Assembly (NCBI GenBank): GCA_963575745.1
Contig: CAUYUJ010000892.1
Span: 297,766 to 361,765 of the forward strand
Length of the DNA stretch: 64,000 bases
DNA from: Prorocentrum cordatum
Taxonomy: Eukaryota > Sar > Dinophyceae > Prorocentrales > Prorocentraceae
Direction: 5' to 3'
A program made the translations under genes and the position numbers. This document shows, piece after piece, positions 10,961 through 21,360 of the stretch. A model generated the notes under the pieces. The model had not been told where the DNA came from. It saw only the letters and a program-made list of their open reading frames with translations, and made no database searches. The first letter of the stretch is position 1. Every line of letters begins with the position of its first letter.

Positions 10961-13506
10961 GCACCCGCTGGCGTCGCCCCCCCCCCCCCCCCCCCCCACC
11001 CTCTCAATGAGAAACGCGCGCGGCCCTCAGCCTCCACGGACGTGTGTCTCGCTGAAGCTGTTCCCTGTGCTGAACTACCCGATCGATGAGAGCAGCTGGG
11101 CGACGACGATTCCTCCGGCAGAGTTCCAGGACGAGGGGTCAGGGGGAACCGGCCACCACGCACCCCATCCCACCAGTGATTCTAAATTCGACGCCGCGCT
11201 GCGGCAGGACAGGTTGGCCTTTGGCGCCAGGGGGGGGGGGCTCCCGCGGCCGTCTCGGGGGCCTCTGAGTCCACCCTGGGGGCATCATCTTGCGCCCTTT
11301 GTGAGAGGGGGCCCTGGGCGCTCCCAGGGGGCCGCCGGCCCGAGGGCGCCAGTAGTTTGGCATCCCCTAGGGCTCCCGTTGGGGCCCTTTTGAAGCCATC
11401 CACAGTTTTCCTTTTTCCTCCTCCTCCTCCTCTTCCTCCTCTGGGTCGGACCCGCCAAGCCGCGGCCCCAGGCCCCTCAGCGCGGCCTGCGCCGCCGCGC
11501 CGTTGACCCCCCGTGCGTCGAGGGCGTCGAGGCGCCATTGGTAGGCGTCCACCTCCTCCTCCCCGCGCCCCCCCCCCCGCAATCCCCATTTGGCCCAGTG
11601 GCAGGAGGGGCAGTTTTGAATCCACATCGCTCCGTGTCCACCGACGCTTCGCGTCTCCCGAACTGCGCCCAGGTCGATGCGCGATGTCTCAGCCCCCCTG
11701 CCCCCCCAGGGATGGCAGTTTCGCAGATCGCAGCCCCCCTAGGCATGGCGAGGTCGCGAGGTCTAGTCTGAGTCTGCGTGGGGCGTCACTCCGCTGGCCA
11801 CCCCAGCAGCCCTCGAACGCGGCGACAGGTTCACATATCGCAGCCCGAAGAGAGGAAGGGGAAACAGAGGATGAGGTGGGAGGAGGAATCAGTCGCGACC
11901 GCAGTGCTCTATTCAAAACGAGAACCCAACGCAGGAGGGCTGGGGGACAAAAACAGGGCACATGATCCAGACGTGGCCGCCCAGACTGCCAAGGGTTGCG
12001 CATCCTTTTTCCTCGGCAAAGGCCCCCGCCACGTACCTGAAGTCGCTCCTGACGATGATGGTACGACGTCTCAGCCACGAAAATAAACTGTCGCTGTGGA
12101 CGTACATGCAGCGTAAACGTGAGGTGAAGCTTGGATCGTTCTGCGCTGGCACGGATGCTCCTGTGCTATGCTTGAAGGCGATCGCGGAGCACGTCCCCCC
12201 GCTCCTAGAGAGAGAGTTCGGCCCCTGCGAGTTCGGCGTCAAACACACGTTCAGTGCGGAGGCGGATGCGGGGAAGCGTGAGTTTCTGAGGCGCATGGTT
12301 CAGCCCCCGCACCTGTTCGGCGACATCGCGACCATGACCTCGCTCGAGATGCCGGACTACGCCGAGGGCGAGTCACCCCCGAAGATGAGCTGCCCCCCCG
12401 AGCCCTCTGACGGGTACACGCTCGGGTCCCCGTGCAAGGACGTATCGGACCTCAACGTGAATCGGCGTTCCTTCGACCACGTGATTACGGAGAAGGGTGG
12501 CAAGACTGGATCAGCTTTCGATTCGGCAGGGCGGTACCTGGCGTCAGACGCGATCCAGCCCCATACCGAGTTCCTATTGGGTGAGAATGTGCGCGGCCTG
12601 GCGTCTGCCCCAACAGTGACAAACCCAGATGGTTCGAAGACGCGGTGTTCGATCCACGAATCGAATTTGGCGGCCGTCCTCGACACCTGGAATGACACGT
12701 TGGACATGCGGGGGTTCGCGATGTGGATGGACCCGAGACTGTTTGGACATCCCCAGAGCAGGCAGAGGTTCTACGCTGCGAATCGGCCGCGCATGCGCGG
12801 ACCATCCCGCCTGTCTATCATTGCCCCCCCCCGCCCCCAGGGATAACCGGGATAGCCGCCCATCGGGCGACGTCGAGCAGGGTGGCCCCAGGAGGGCCAC
12901 TATAAAAACTTGGTCTAGTGGCCCAGAGACAATGCCATCCAGGGCGCAACGCCTAGGAGGGCCCCCCCCGGGGACCGACGACCCCCCCTCGCCTCCACCT
13001 CCCCGCCCATCCCTCCGCATCGCCCCCCCCCCCCCCTCTCAGCCTCCATCAGGCTCTTCATGCCGGCGTTCAGCAAGCGGCTCCTCCAGGAGGCGGGCAT
13101 GTCGGAGAGGTCGATGTATGATGTCCTGGACATTAGCATGAAAGAGATTGTGAACGGTTACGGGATGGTGCCTCTCTCCGCGATGATCCTACCCGCCGGC
13201 CACCCCGCGTTGAGGCAGCAAGAGGAGGATCAGGATCAGGAGGTTGAGGAGGATCAGCCGCAGATGAGCCAAGGGGAGCCGCCAGAGGCCGCGCTGAGGC
13301 CGCACGAGGAGGATCAGGATCAGGAGAGCCAGGGGGGGCCACTGGAGAAGGATAAGGGGGCTGAGGAGGAGCCAGCGCGCCTTCTGGCCAAGCAGATAGA
13401 GGCTCTAGACGAACTGGCACCGTCGCCACCGTCCCCGGACTTGGAGCAGCGGCCGCTGCGGCTGCAGACGCTGACGCGACAACAGGCCGCGCAGCCAACG
13501 CTTCGC
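10569..13506 (+). repeat. First copy of ~2.9-kb duplicated segment (left of gap)
   Basis: Nearly identical to 13,607-16,532, with an offset of 3013 over most of its length. Differences are mainly poly-C length changes plus a few substitutions. It ends exactly at the N run. The simplest reading is overlapping contig ends, or two haplotypes, left unmerged at the gap. Confidence 0.9.
11962..12846 (+). CDS. C5 DNA methyltransferase, catalytic exon (first copy)
   Basis: This exon carries C5-methyltransferase signatures: motif I-like GSFCAGTDAP, motif IV-like GSPCKDVSDLN with the Pro-Cys pair, motif VI-like GENV and motif VIII-like QSRQRF. A following exon-like block (13,060-13,506, starting MPAFSKRLLQEAG) is cut by the gap. 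It lies in the duplicated segment and matches the complete gene downstream almost base for base, so it is probably a second representation of one locus. An alternative is a genuine tandem duplicate. A true C5 enzyme would methylate cytosine in nuclear DNA; activity cannot be judged from sequence. Confidence 0.7.
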   Translation: MIQTWPPRLPRVAHPFSSAKAPATYLKSLLTMMVRRLSHENKLSLWTYMQRKREVKLGSFCAGTDAPVLCLKAIAEHVPPLLEREFGPCEFGVKHTFSAEADAGKREFLRRMVQPPHLFGDIATMTSLEMPDYAEGESPPKMSCPPEPSDGYTLGSPCKDVSDLNVNRRSFDHVITEKGGKTGSAFDSAGRYLASDAIQPHTEFLLGENVRGLASAPTVTNPDGSKTRCSIHESNLAAVLDTWNDTLDMRGFAMWMDPRLFGHPQSRQRFYAANRPRMRGPSRLSIIAPPRPQG

Positions 13507-13606
13507 NNNNNNNNNNNNNNNNNNNNNNNNNNNNNNNNNNNNNNNNNNNNNNNNNNNNNNNNNNNNNNNNNNNNNNNNNNNNNNNNNNNNNNNNNNNNNN
13601 NNNNNN
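13507..13606. other. Assembly gap of 100 N
   Basis: Exactly 100 unknown bases, a conventional scaffold placeholder. It separates the two copies of the 2.9-kb segment. Confidence 0.99.
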
Positions 13607-16532
13607 CGACATCGAACACCCCCCACGCTGACATCGCACCCACCCCCCCCCCGCCGACATCGACCCCCCCCCCGCTGACATCGATGCGCTCCCCACGCTG
13701 ACGTCGAGCACCCCTCCTCTCTGACTCATCATCCCCGCTGACATCGCCACCCCCCCACTGACCACTGACGTCGACCCCCCCCCGCTGACACCGACCCCCC
13801 CCTGACATCGACCCCCCCCCCTCCCCACCCCACTGACATCACATGCCCCCCGCTGACATCGACCGCCCCCTGCTGCTGCTGTCACCCCCCCCCGCGCTGA
13901 CATCGACCCCCCCCCCCTCCCCGCTGACAGCCAGCGCCCCCCCCTGACGTCGACCCCCCCCCCCCCCGCGCTGGAACCGATCGCACCCGCTGGCGTCGCC
14001 CCCCCCCCCCCACCCTCTCAATGAGAAACGCGCGCGGCCCTCAGCCTCCACGGACGTGTGTCTCGCTGAAGCTGTTCCCTGTGCTGAACTACCCGATCGA
14101 TGAGAGCAGCTGGGCGACGACGATTCCTCCGGCAGAGTTCCAGGGCGAGGGGTCAGGGGGAACCGGCCACCACGCACCCCATCCCCCCAGTGATTCTAAA
14201 TTCGACGCCGCGCTGCGGCAGGACAGGTTGGCCTTTGGCGCCAGGGGGGGGAGCTCCCGCGGCCGTCTCGGGGGCCTCTGAGTCCACCCTGGGGTCATCA
14301 TCTTGCGCCCTTTGTGAGAGGGGGCCCTGGGCGCTCCCAGGGGGCCGCCGGCCCGAGGGCGCCAGTAGTTTGGCATCCCCTAGGGCTCCCGTTGGGGCCC
14401 TTTTGAAGCCATCCACAGTTTTCCTTTTTCCTCCTCCTCCTCCTCTTCCTCCTCTGGGTCGGACCCGCCAAGCCGCGGCCCCAGGCCCCTCAGCGCGGCC
14501 TGCGCCGCCGCGCCGTTGACCCCCCGTGCGTCGAGGGCGTCGAGGCGCCATTGGTAGGCGTCCACCTCCTCCTCCCCGCGCCCCCCCCCCCGCAATCCCC
14601 ATTTGGCCCAGTGGCAGGAGGGGCAGTTTTGAATCCACATCGCTCCGTGTCCACCGACGCTTCGCGTCTCCCGAACTGCGCCCAGGTCGATGCGCGATGT
14701 CTCAGCCCCCCTGCCCCCCCAGGGATGGCAGTTTCGCAGATCGCAGCCCCCCTAGGCATGGCGAGGTCGCGAGGTCTAGTCTGAGTCTGCGTGGGGCGTC
14801 ACTCCGCTGGCCACCCCAGCAGCCCTCGAACGCGGCGACAGGTTCACAGATCGCAGCCCGAAGAGAGGAAGGGGAAACAGAGGATGAGGTGGGAGGAGGA
14901 ATCAGTCGCGACCGCAGTGCTCTATTCAAAACGAGAACCCAACGCAGGAGGGTTGGGGGACAAAAACAGGGCACATGAGCCAGACGTGGCCGCCCAGACT
15001 GCCAAGGGTTGCGCATCCTTTTTCCTCGGCAAAGGCCCCCGCCACGTACCTGAAGTCGCTCCTGACGATGATGGTACGACGTCTCAGGCACGAAAATAAA
15101 CTGTCGCTGTGGACGTACATGCAGCGTAAACGTGAGGTGAAGCTTGGATCGTTCTGCGCTGGCACGGATGCTCCTGTACTATGCTTGAAGGCGATCGCGG
15201 AGCACGTCCCCCCGCTCCTAGAGAGAGAGTTCGGCCCCTGCGAGTTCGGCGTCAAACACACGTTCAGTGCGGAGGCGGATGCGGGGAAGCGTGAGTTTCT
15301 GAGGCGCATGGTTCAGCCCCCGCACCTGTTCGGCGACATCGCGACCATGACCTCGCTCGAGATGCCGGACTACGCCGAGGGCGAGTCACCCCCGAAGATG
15401 AGCTGCCCCCCCGAGCCCTCTGACGGGTACACGCTCGGGTCCCCGTGCAAGGACGTATCGGACCTCAACGTGAATCGGCGTTCCTTCGACCACGTGATTA
15501 CGGAGAAGGGTGGCAAGACTGGATCAGCTTTCGATTCGGCAGGGCGGTACCTGGCGTCAGACGCGATCCAGCCCCATACCGAGTTCCTATTGGGTGAGAA
15601 TGTGCGCGGCCTGGCGTCTGCCCCAACAGTGACAAACCCAGATGGTTCGAAGACGCGGTGTTCGATCCACGAATCGAATTTGGCGGCCGTCCTCGACACC
15701 TGGAATGACACGTTGGACATGCGGGGGTTCGCGATGTGGATGGACCCGAGACTGTTTGGACATCCCCAGAGCAGGCAGAGGTTCTACGCTGCGAATCGGC
15801 CGCGCATGCGCGGACCATCCCGCCTGTCTATCATTGCCCCCCCCCGCCCCCAGGGATAACCGGGATAGCCGCCCATCGGGCGACGTCGAGCAGGGTGGCC
15901 CCAGGAGGGCCACTATAAAAACTTGGTCTAGTGGCCCAGAGACAATGCCATCCAGGGCGCAACGCCTAGGAGGGCCCCCCCCGGGGACCGACGACCCCCC
16001 CTCGCCTCCACCTCCCCGCCCATCCCTCCGCATCGCCCCCCCCCCCCCCTCTCAGCCTCCATCAGGCTCTTCATGCCGGCGTTCAGCAAGCGGCTCCTCC
16101 AGGAGGCGGGCATGTCGGAGAGGTCGATGTATGATGTCCTGGACATTAGCATGAAAGAGATTGTGAACGGTTACGGGATGGTGCCTCTCTCCGCGATGAT
16201 CCTACCCGCCGGCCACCCCGCGTTGAGGCAGCAAGAGGAGGATCAGGATCAGGAGGTTGAGGAGGATCAGCCGCAGATGAGCCAAGGGGAGCCGCCAGAG
16301 GCCGCGCTGAGGCCGCACGAGGAGGATCAGGATCAGGAGAGCCAGGGGGGGCCACTAGAGAAGGATAAGGGGGCTGAGGAGGAGCCAGCGCGCCTTCTGG
16401 CCAAGCAGATAGAGGCTCTAGACGAACTGGCACCGTCGCCACCGTCCCCGGACTTGGTGGGCCCCGCGGCAGCAGCGGCCGCTGCGGCTGCAGACGCTGA
16501 CGCGACAACAGGCCGCGCAGCCAACGCTTCGC
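13607..16532 (+). repeat. Second copy of ~2.9-kb duplicated segment (right of gap)
   Basis: It starts in the C-rich minisatellite at a point equivalent to 10,569 and runs through the methyltransferase catalytic exon. Unlike the first copy, it continues into unique downstream exons. Near 16,457 it has 15 bases (GTGGGCCCCGCGGCA) where the first copy ends its match. Confidence 0.9.
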
Positions 16533-18926
16533 CTCGCCAGCCCCGCTCGGGGATCCAGAGCAGCTTGCGCGCCCGCTTTGTCGAGGCGACCAAGGCCGCG
16601 ATGGTCGACGGCAGCCTGGTGACTTTGTCGGATTTGGAGGCCGGCGGGGGCCGCGGGGCAGGACTCGGCAGCTTTGCTAACCCCCGGCCCTCTGGGCTCG
16701 CGCATCTACGTCCTGAATCACGACCGGAATCCGAAACTCATGACTCATGAGCTCATGAGTTTCGGATTGCCGTCTGTTTCGATTTCGCGCGCTTCAGTGT
16801 TTTCGGTTTTCCAATGAGGGGGAGAAGCGGGAGGCGGAGGAGGGGGTCAGGAGTTGGGGGGGCCACGATGGGGAGGAAGTTGATTCGTGTCCGCTGCCAG
16901 TTCTAAAACTTCGCGCTGGCGCGCGGCTCGGCTCGGAGCAGGCTCCTCCTAGTGTCCTAGTGTCTGTTCAATGTTTTCAAACTACCTAGCGCCGCATTGG
17001 AGCCCGCTGCCCTTAGCCTAGCTCGCAGCGCGGCGACGAAGCCGTGGGAGGAGGACGATGAGGGGGGAGGGCTGAATGGGCGAGAAGGAGAAGGAGGGGC
17101 CAGGATGGGTTGGGAACGAAGGAGGGATGTCTTCACTAGCACGGGGCCCGCTGCACCTGTCCCCGCCCCCGAAAGAGGCGGCATTCGCCGAGAGGGTCGA
17201 GCCCGCGGTGAAAGCGGGGCCAGGGCAGGTCGCGCCCCCGGCGCAGCAGGATGCGGAGCAAAGCCAGCTTGCGGTCGCAGCGGCACCAGCGCCAGACAAC
17301 GACGCAGACCCCGACGACGGGGCCGAGGTTGAGGATGAGGAGGGCGAGGAGGAGGAGGTTGAGGAGGAGGATGAGGTTGAGGTGGCGGATGAGGCTCAGG
17401 CGGCTCAGGCGGAGGAGGCTGAGGAGCCGGAAGCGGAGAAGGTCGAGGAGGCGCCGGAGAACGCTCCGAAATGGGCCCAGCAGCACTGTGCAGTCGCTAA
17501 GCAGGAGAACAAGTCAGCGCACGCCCACTTCGTCAACTCACCACTGGATCTTGCGCGGTGGCCCGACCTGGGCCTGCTATCGCACCGAGAGCGCAGCCAC
17601 TTGGCGCTCGCTGGCGTGACGCTCTCAGAGACTACATTCAGGACCGTCGCCGCCCTCCTTGTCCGCCCACTCCTGTCTCGCCGCCCACCCCGCTCCTGGC
17701 GCCCTTCGCAGTGTCACACGGTGGGGGGGCGTTAGATGAGAGGAAGCCAATGATGCCTCGTGCCCTGGAATATCCGGAGGGCGATGGGTCCCGCGGCCCA
17801 TCCACAATTGGAGCTCCAGTTGCCTCCTGGATTTCCTTACCCGATGATTCCGTGATTCCGAGATTCCTTATCCAAGGCAAGGCCTCCGCCGCATTAAATG
17901 CGAGGGACGGGGGGGATGGGGAAGAAGATGGGGGAGGGCGAGAAGGAGCGACCTGCGCCTCCCACATTATTCCCGTGCCAACGGATGCCGCAAGCGCTGT
18001 TTGGGGACGCACGTTGAAAGCAAGCCTCCGAAAAGAGGGACCCTCGTGCATATAGCATATAGCAGCAGCATATAATTTGCGCTTCTTTTGAGACCCCCTC
18101 GGGGCCCTCCCTCGCGGGGTCCTGCCGGAGTTCTTTCGCGACCCCCGGTGGCCTGTTTCAGACGCCTCCCCGATTTTTCCGAATCGGGAGGGTCTTGTGA
18201 CATCTCGCGTGCCCTGTCCAATCAAGTCCGACTGCGTGTTCTATTTCCTTGCATCCTCTCCCCCCCCCCCGCTCAAAGCGGCCCCCTGGGCCGTCCTGGG
18301 CCCCCCCCACTCTCCATTCGCAATGAAGACGGCCCCCAAGGGCCCATGATGCGTTGTTGTGACTCTTGCCAGGATGGTTGAGATAGGCCAAACATATGGT
18401 CGCCATGCGCCTGCGGTGCGCTACGTGAATTGCGTTGCCCCGAAGTGGAGGCAGCGGTGGCCGCAGCAGAACCGCTTCGTGGTCGGCGTTGAGGCTCTCC
18501 GCTTCCAGGCGATCTCTTACGGCCATGGCGACTCCAGCCGACTTGTGGAGACGCCGTCGCCCGCCCTGGTCGACTTGGCGGGCAACGCGTGGCATTGCGG
18601 ATGCGGCGTGGCCGCGTTTCTCGTGATGATGGTGGCCATGGGGGCCGCGTACAGGAACAAGGCGCGGCATGGGGCCCCAGACGATTCCCCCCCAGACCCG
18701 CTCCAACACTTATCTCATCCCATCTCTCGCCCAAGCTCTCCCCCCATGCTCTCCCCTGTGCTCTCGTTCTCGCCCTCGCCCTCGCTCTCTCCCGTGCTCG
18801 CTGTCGTCTGTCTGCCCCGCTCGCCAGGGCAGCGGCGAGGGCGAGGACAACGGGGGCACGGACGTCGAGGGCGAGGAGGCGCTGGCTGGCGGGGTCGACG
18901 ACGACCTGGCCATGTTGTGGGGCTGA
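14975..18926 (+). CDS. C5 cytosine DNA methyltransferase-like gene, multi-exon
   Basis: A host-type C5 DNA methyltransferase read from five blocks. Block 1 (about 14,975-15,830) has motif I-like SFCAGTDAP, motif IV-like SPCKD (candidate nucleophile Cys codon 15,446-15,448), GENV (motif VI) and QSRQRF (motif VIII). Block 2 (16,067-16,700) has an acidic, Gln-rich tail. Block 3 (about 17,080-17,630) has a long Glu-rich stretch followed by LLSHRERSHLAL. Block 4 (18,371-18,665) follows acceptor CTTGCCAG and has a motif X-like AGNAWHCG near 18,574. Block 5 (18,831-18,926) is an acidic C-terminus ending LAMLWG and TGA. The ATG at 14,975 is the first in frame, but the true N-terminus may lie in an upstream exon. 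PCK replaces the usual PCQ. Exon joins are inferred; assignment of the family is fairly secure. Confidence 0.7.
16728..16768. repeat. Perfect 16-bp inverted repeat
   Basis: AATCCGAAACTCATGA is followed after nine bases by its exact reverse complement. The loop CTCATGAGC is itself nearly palindromic. It lies in the intron after block 2 of the methyltransferase gene. Confidence 0.9.
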
Positions 18927-20660
18927 GCGTGGACCCTTGGGGCCAAGCCAGCAGTCGTCGTCTTCTCGTCTCTCGCTGTCGCGTCGTCGTCGTCGTCGCC
19001 TGGTCGGCAGTCGCCGCGGCCGATTTCCGCGGGCGCCTCTCGGGGCCCTCGTCGCCGCGGCCGGGCGCGGCTTTGTGGGCGGTAGAAAGCGGGGGCGTCT
19101 GTCGTCGTCGATGTCGTCTACGTCCGAGAGGGTTTGCGATTTCCGTGGGCGCCTCTTGGGGCCCTCGCCACCACGGCTGGGCGCGGCTCTTATATGGGCG
19201 GTAGACAGCGGGGACGCCTGTCGTCGTCGATGTCGTCTGTCGATCAGTCGGTCGCCCGCCGGGCCCGCCGTTGTCCGTTGTTCGTTGTCGTCATCGTCAT
19301 CGTCATCGTCGTCGGTCGGCAGGTCGGTCGGCGATGCAGTCCGTCCTCGCCCCAGGAGCGGAGTGGCTGTTGCGGTCTAGGAGCTACAGTCTACAGTCGC
19401 AAAATCTATAGAAGGAGCACGCACCTCGCACCTCAGCTCCCTCTCGGTTAGGGCACCCTTGCATCCCTGCACTGCTAGTGTTACTAGCAAGTCGTGTCCA
19501 GCTAGATCGGAAGGATCCTTGCCTTGCGTGCTCCTACTATAGACTACCGAGTTTGATCGTGCGCTGACTCTGACGGCGCCGCTGGCGGCATGCGGCATGC
19601 GGCATGCGGCTGGGGTCCTGGTGCTACTTGAGGGCGTTGTAGCAGCTCTGAGGGCCCAGTCGACGGCAGCCTGGGGCGCGACCGCGCGCCCGCCCAGGCC
19701 TGGCCCGCCCCCGCCCTAGGCCGCTGCCGCCCACTCCCGCCTGCGACTGCGTAACCTTGCTCACGGAGAGAAGTCACTCTTTGATGGGGGGCATGGTTTC
19801 GCGGTCGTCGCTGGCTGGGGGGTAGGTGGCGGCACCTGCTGGGCGTGCCGCGTGCTGATCTCATACATATACTGATATTTTTATCGCGGGGGGGCCCGCT
19901 GAAAATGTTGGCTCGCACTCCTCCCCTCCCTGATTCAAGCCGTCCACCGCAACCCCATGCCCAATGTGGATCGAATCTGATGCGGGGGCAATCGAGGCGG
20001 GGCCAGATCCTGGGGCGCGTTTCGAAGGAGCCGTGTAAATGTTTTATTCAAGTGACATGCGCCAGCAGGGGCCTTTTGGATGCACAGTCGGGGCGCTGAA
20101 GAAGGAACCTTTCTCGTTGGGGAGGGGCTCGGTGTTCCTTGATGGTTTAACAGTTTGCCTCAGGTTGTCCTGGGGATTTCCATGGGAAATGGGAAATGGA
20201 AGTTTAACTGTTGGGAACGAGGGGCCTCGTTCCTTATTTAGGGTTCCTTAGGTCAACGCCCCGACGGTACTAATACATAATATTACGAAGGTCTCTCGGG
20301 GCGCCTCTCAGAGGTCTTGGGGGCCCGAGGGGTTCGAGGGGGCGCGTGGCCAGGGGCGCAGCATAAGCTGCGCGAAGATGCCAAGCGCTTCGTTGTCACT
20401 GGTCACCGTCGCTGTCCCCCCGCTCTCCTTCCAGCGCCCTAGCCCCGCGCCTCAAGCTGGCCTCGCCGAGAGAGAGCGCTCCCCGGCCGACCGGGCGCTG
20501 GTGAGGTGAGTGAGCCCTGCCCCATTCTTACCAATCTCAATCTCCTGACCCCTGGCTCCTTGGATTCCCCCCGCGGCCGCTTGGCCCGAGAGCTAGAATC
20601 AGAATCAGAGGCGATACTTGCCTGTCTACTCTGCAGGCGCAGGGGGTCCAGAGTGGGGCC
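18927..20660. other. Spacer with 117-bp tandem duplication
   Basis: Downstream of the methyltransferase stop. A GATTTCCG...GTCGTCGTCGATGTCGTCT unit occurs at 19,021-19,137 and again at 19,138-19,255. From 19,256 to 20,660 I see no supported gene; GCGGCATGCG repeats occur near 19,590. Confidence 0.6.
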
Positions 20661-21326
20661 ATGCCGGGCGCGGGGAGCCGAGCAGGCAGTGTCATGAGCT
20701 CGGGGACCTGGGCCAGCTCTCAACGGCCGCGCTCCGCCGCGCCGCCGGCCGTGCCGAACGACGCAGACGCCAGCATCAAAACCGAGACTATGCGGTTTGT
20801 CTTCGATCTGTTTTCCGATCCTGGGTTCGACCCGACCGCGCCCGCGCCCGAGCAGCTCAACGAGATCAAGCGGTTGGTCGCCCTCGGCCAACAGCGCCGG
20901 GACGCGCTTGGCCCAGCCGTCCCGACGGCGGAGCACCCCGTGATCCCGCAGGGGCAGTGCAGCTGCTGCGAGCGCGACTTCGGCGCGCGCAACCCCATGA
21001 CCCGGAGGACCGATAAGAACCCGTGCCTCGAGGCAGGCGGGCGGAACAACTGATCCTTCTCGATTTTTCGATTCAGCCGACGGCCGACCCGACGATTCCG
21101 ATGGCGATCCTGTCGTTTCATGTCCCAAACAGTGCGCCCCCCCCCCCCCCCCCTACGGATCCGACGGCGGGGGGTCGTTTAGAACACCTCGTCCGCCTTC
21201 GCCACCCTTCCTCTGACTCCGCGCTCCCGAGGAGGATTGATTGGAGGAGGAGGAGGAGGAGGAGGAGGGGGGGGGGGGGGGGGAGAGGAGAGAAGTCGGG
21301 AGAAGGAGGCGAAGGAGGGGGGAGGA

Positions 21327-21360
<34 letters not shown>

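Noticed and set aside
9459-10964. Val/Gly/Cys-rich frames of 140-270 codons on both strands
   Set aside because: They follow the minisatellite unit exactly and change frame with its length variation.
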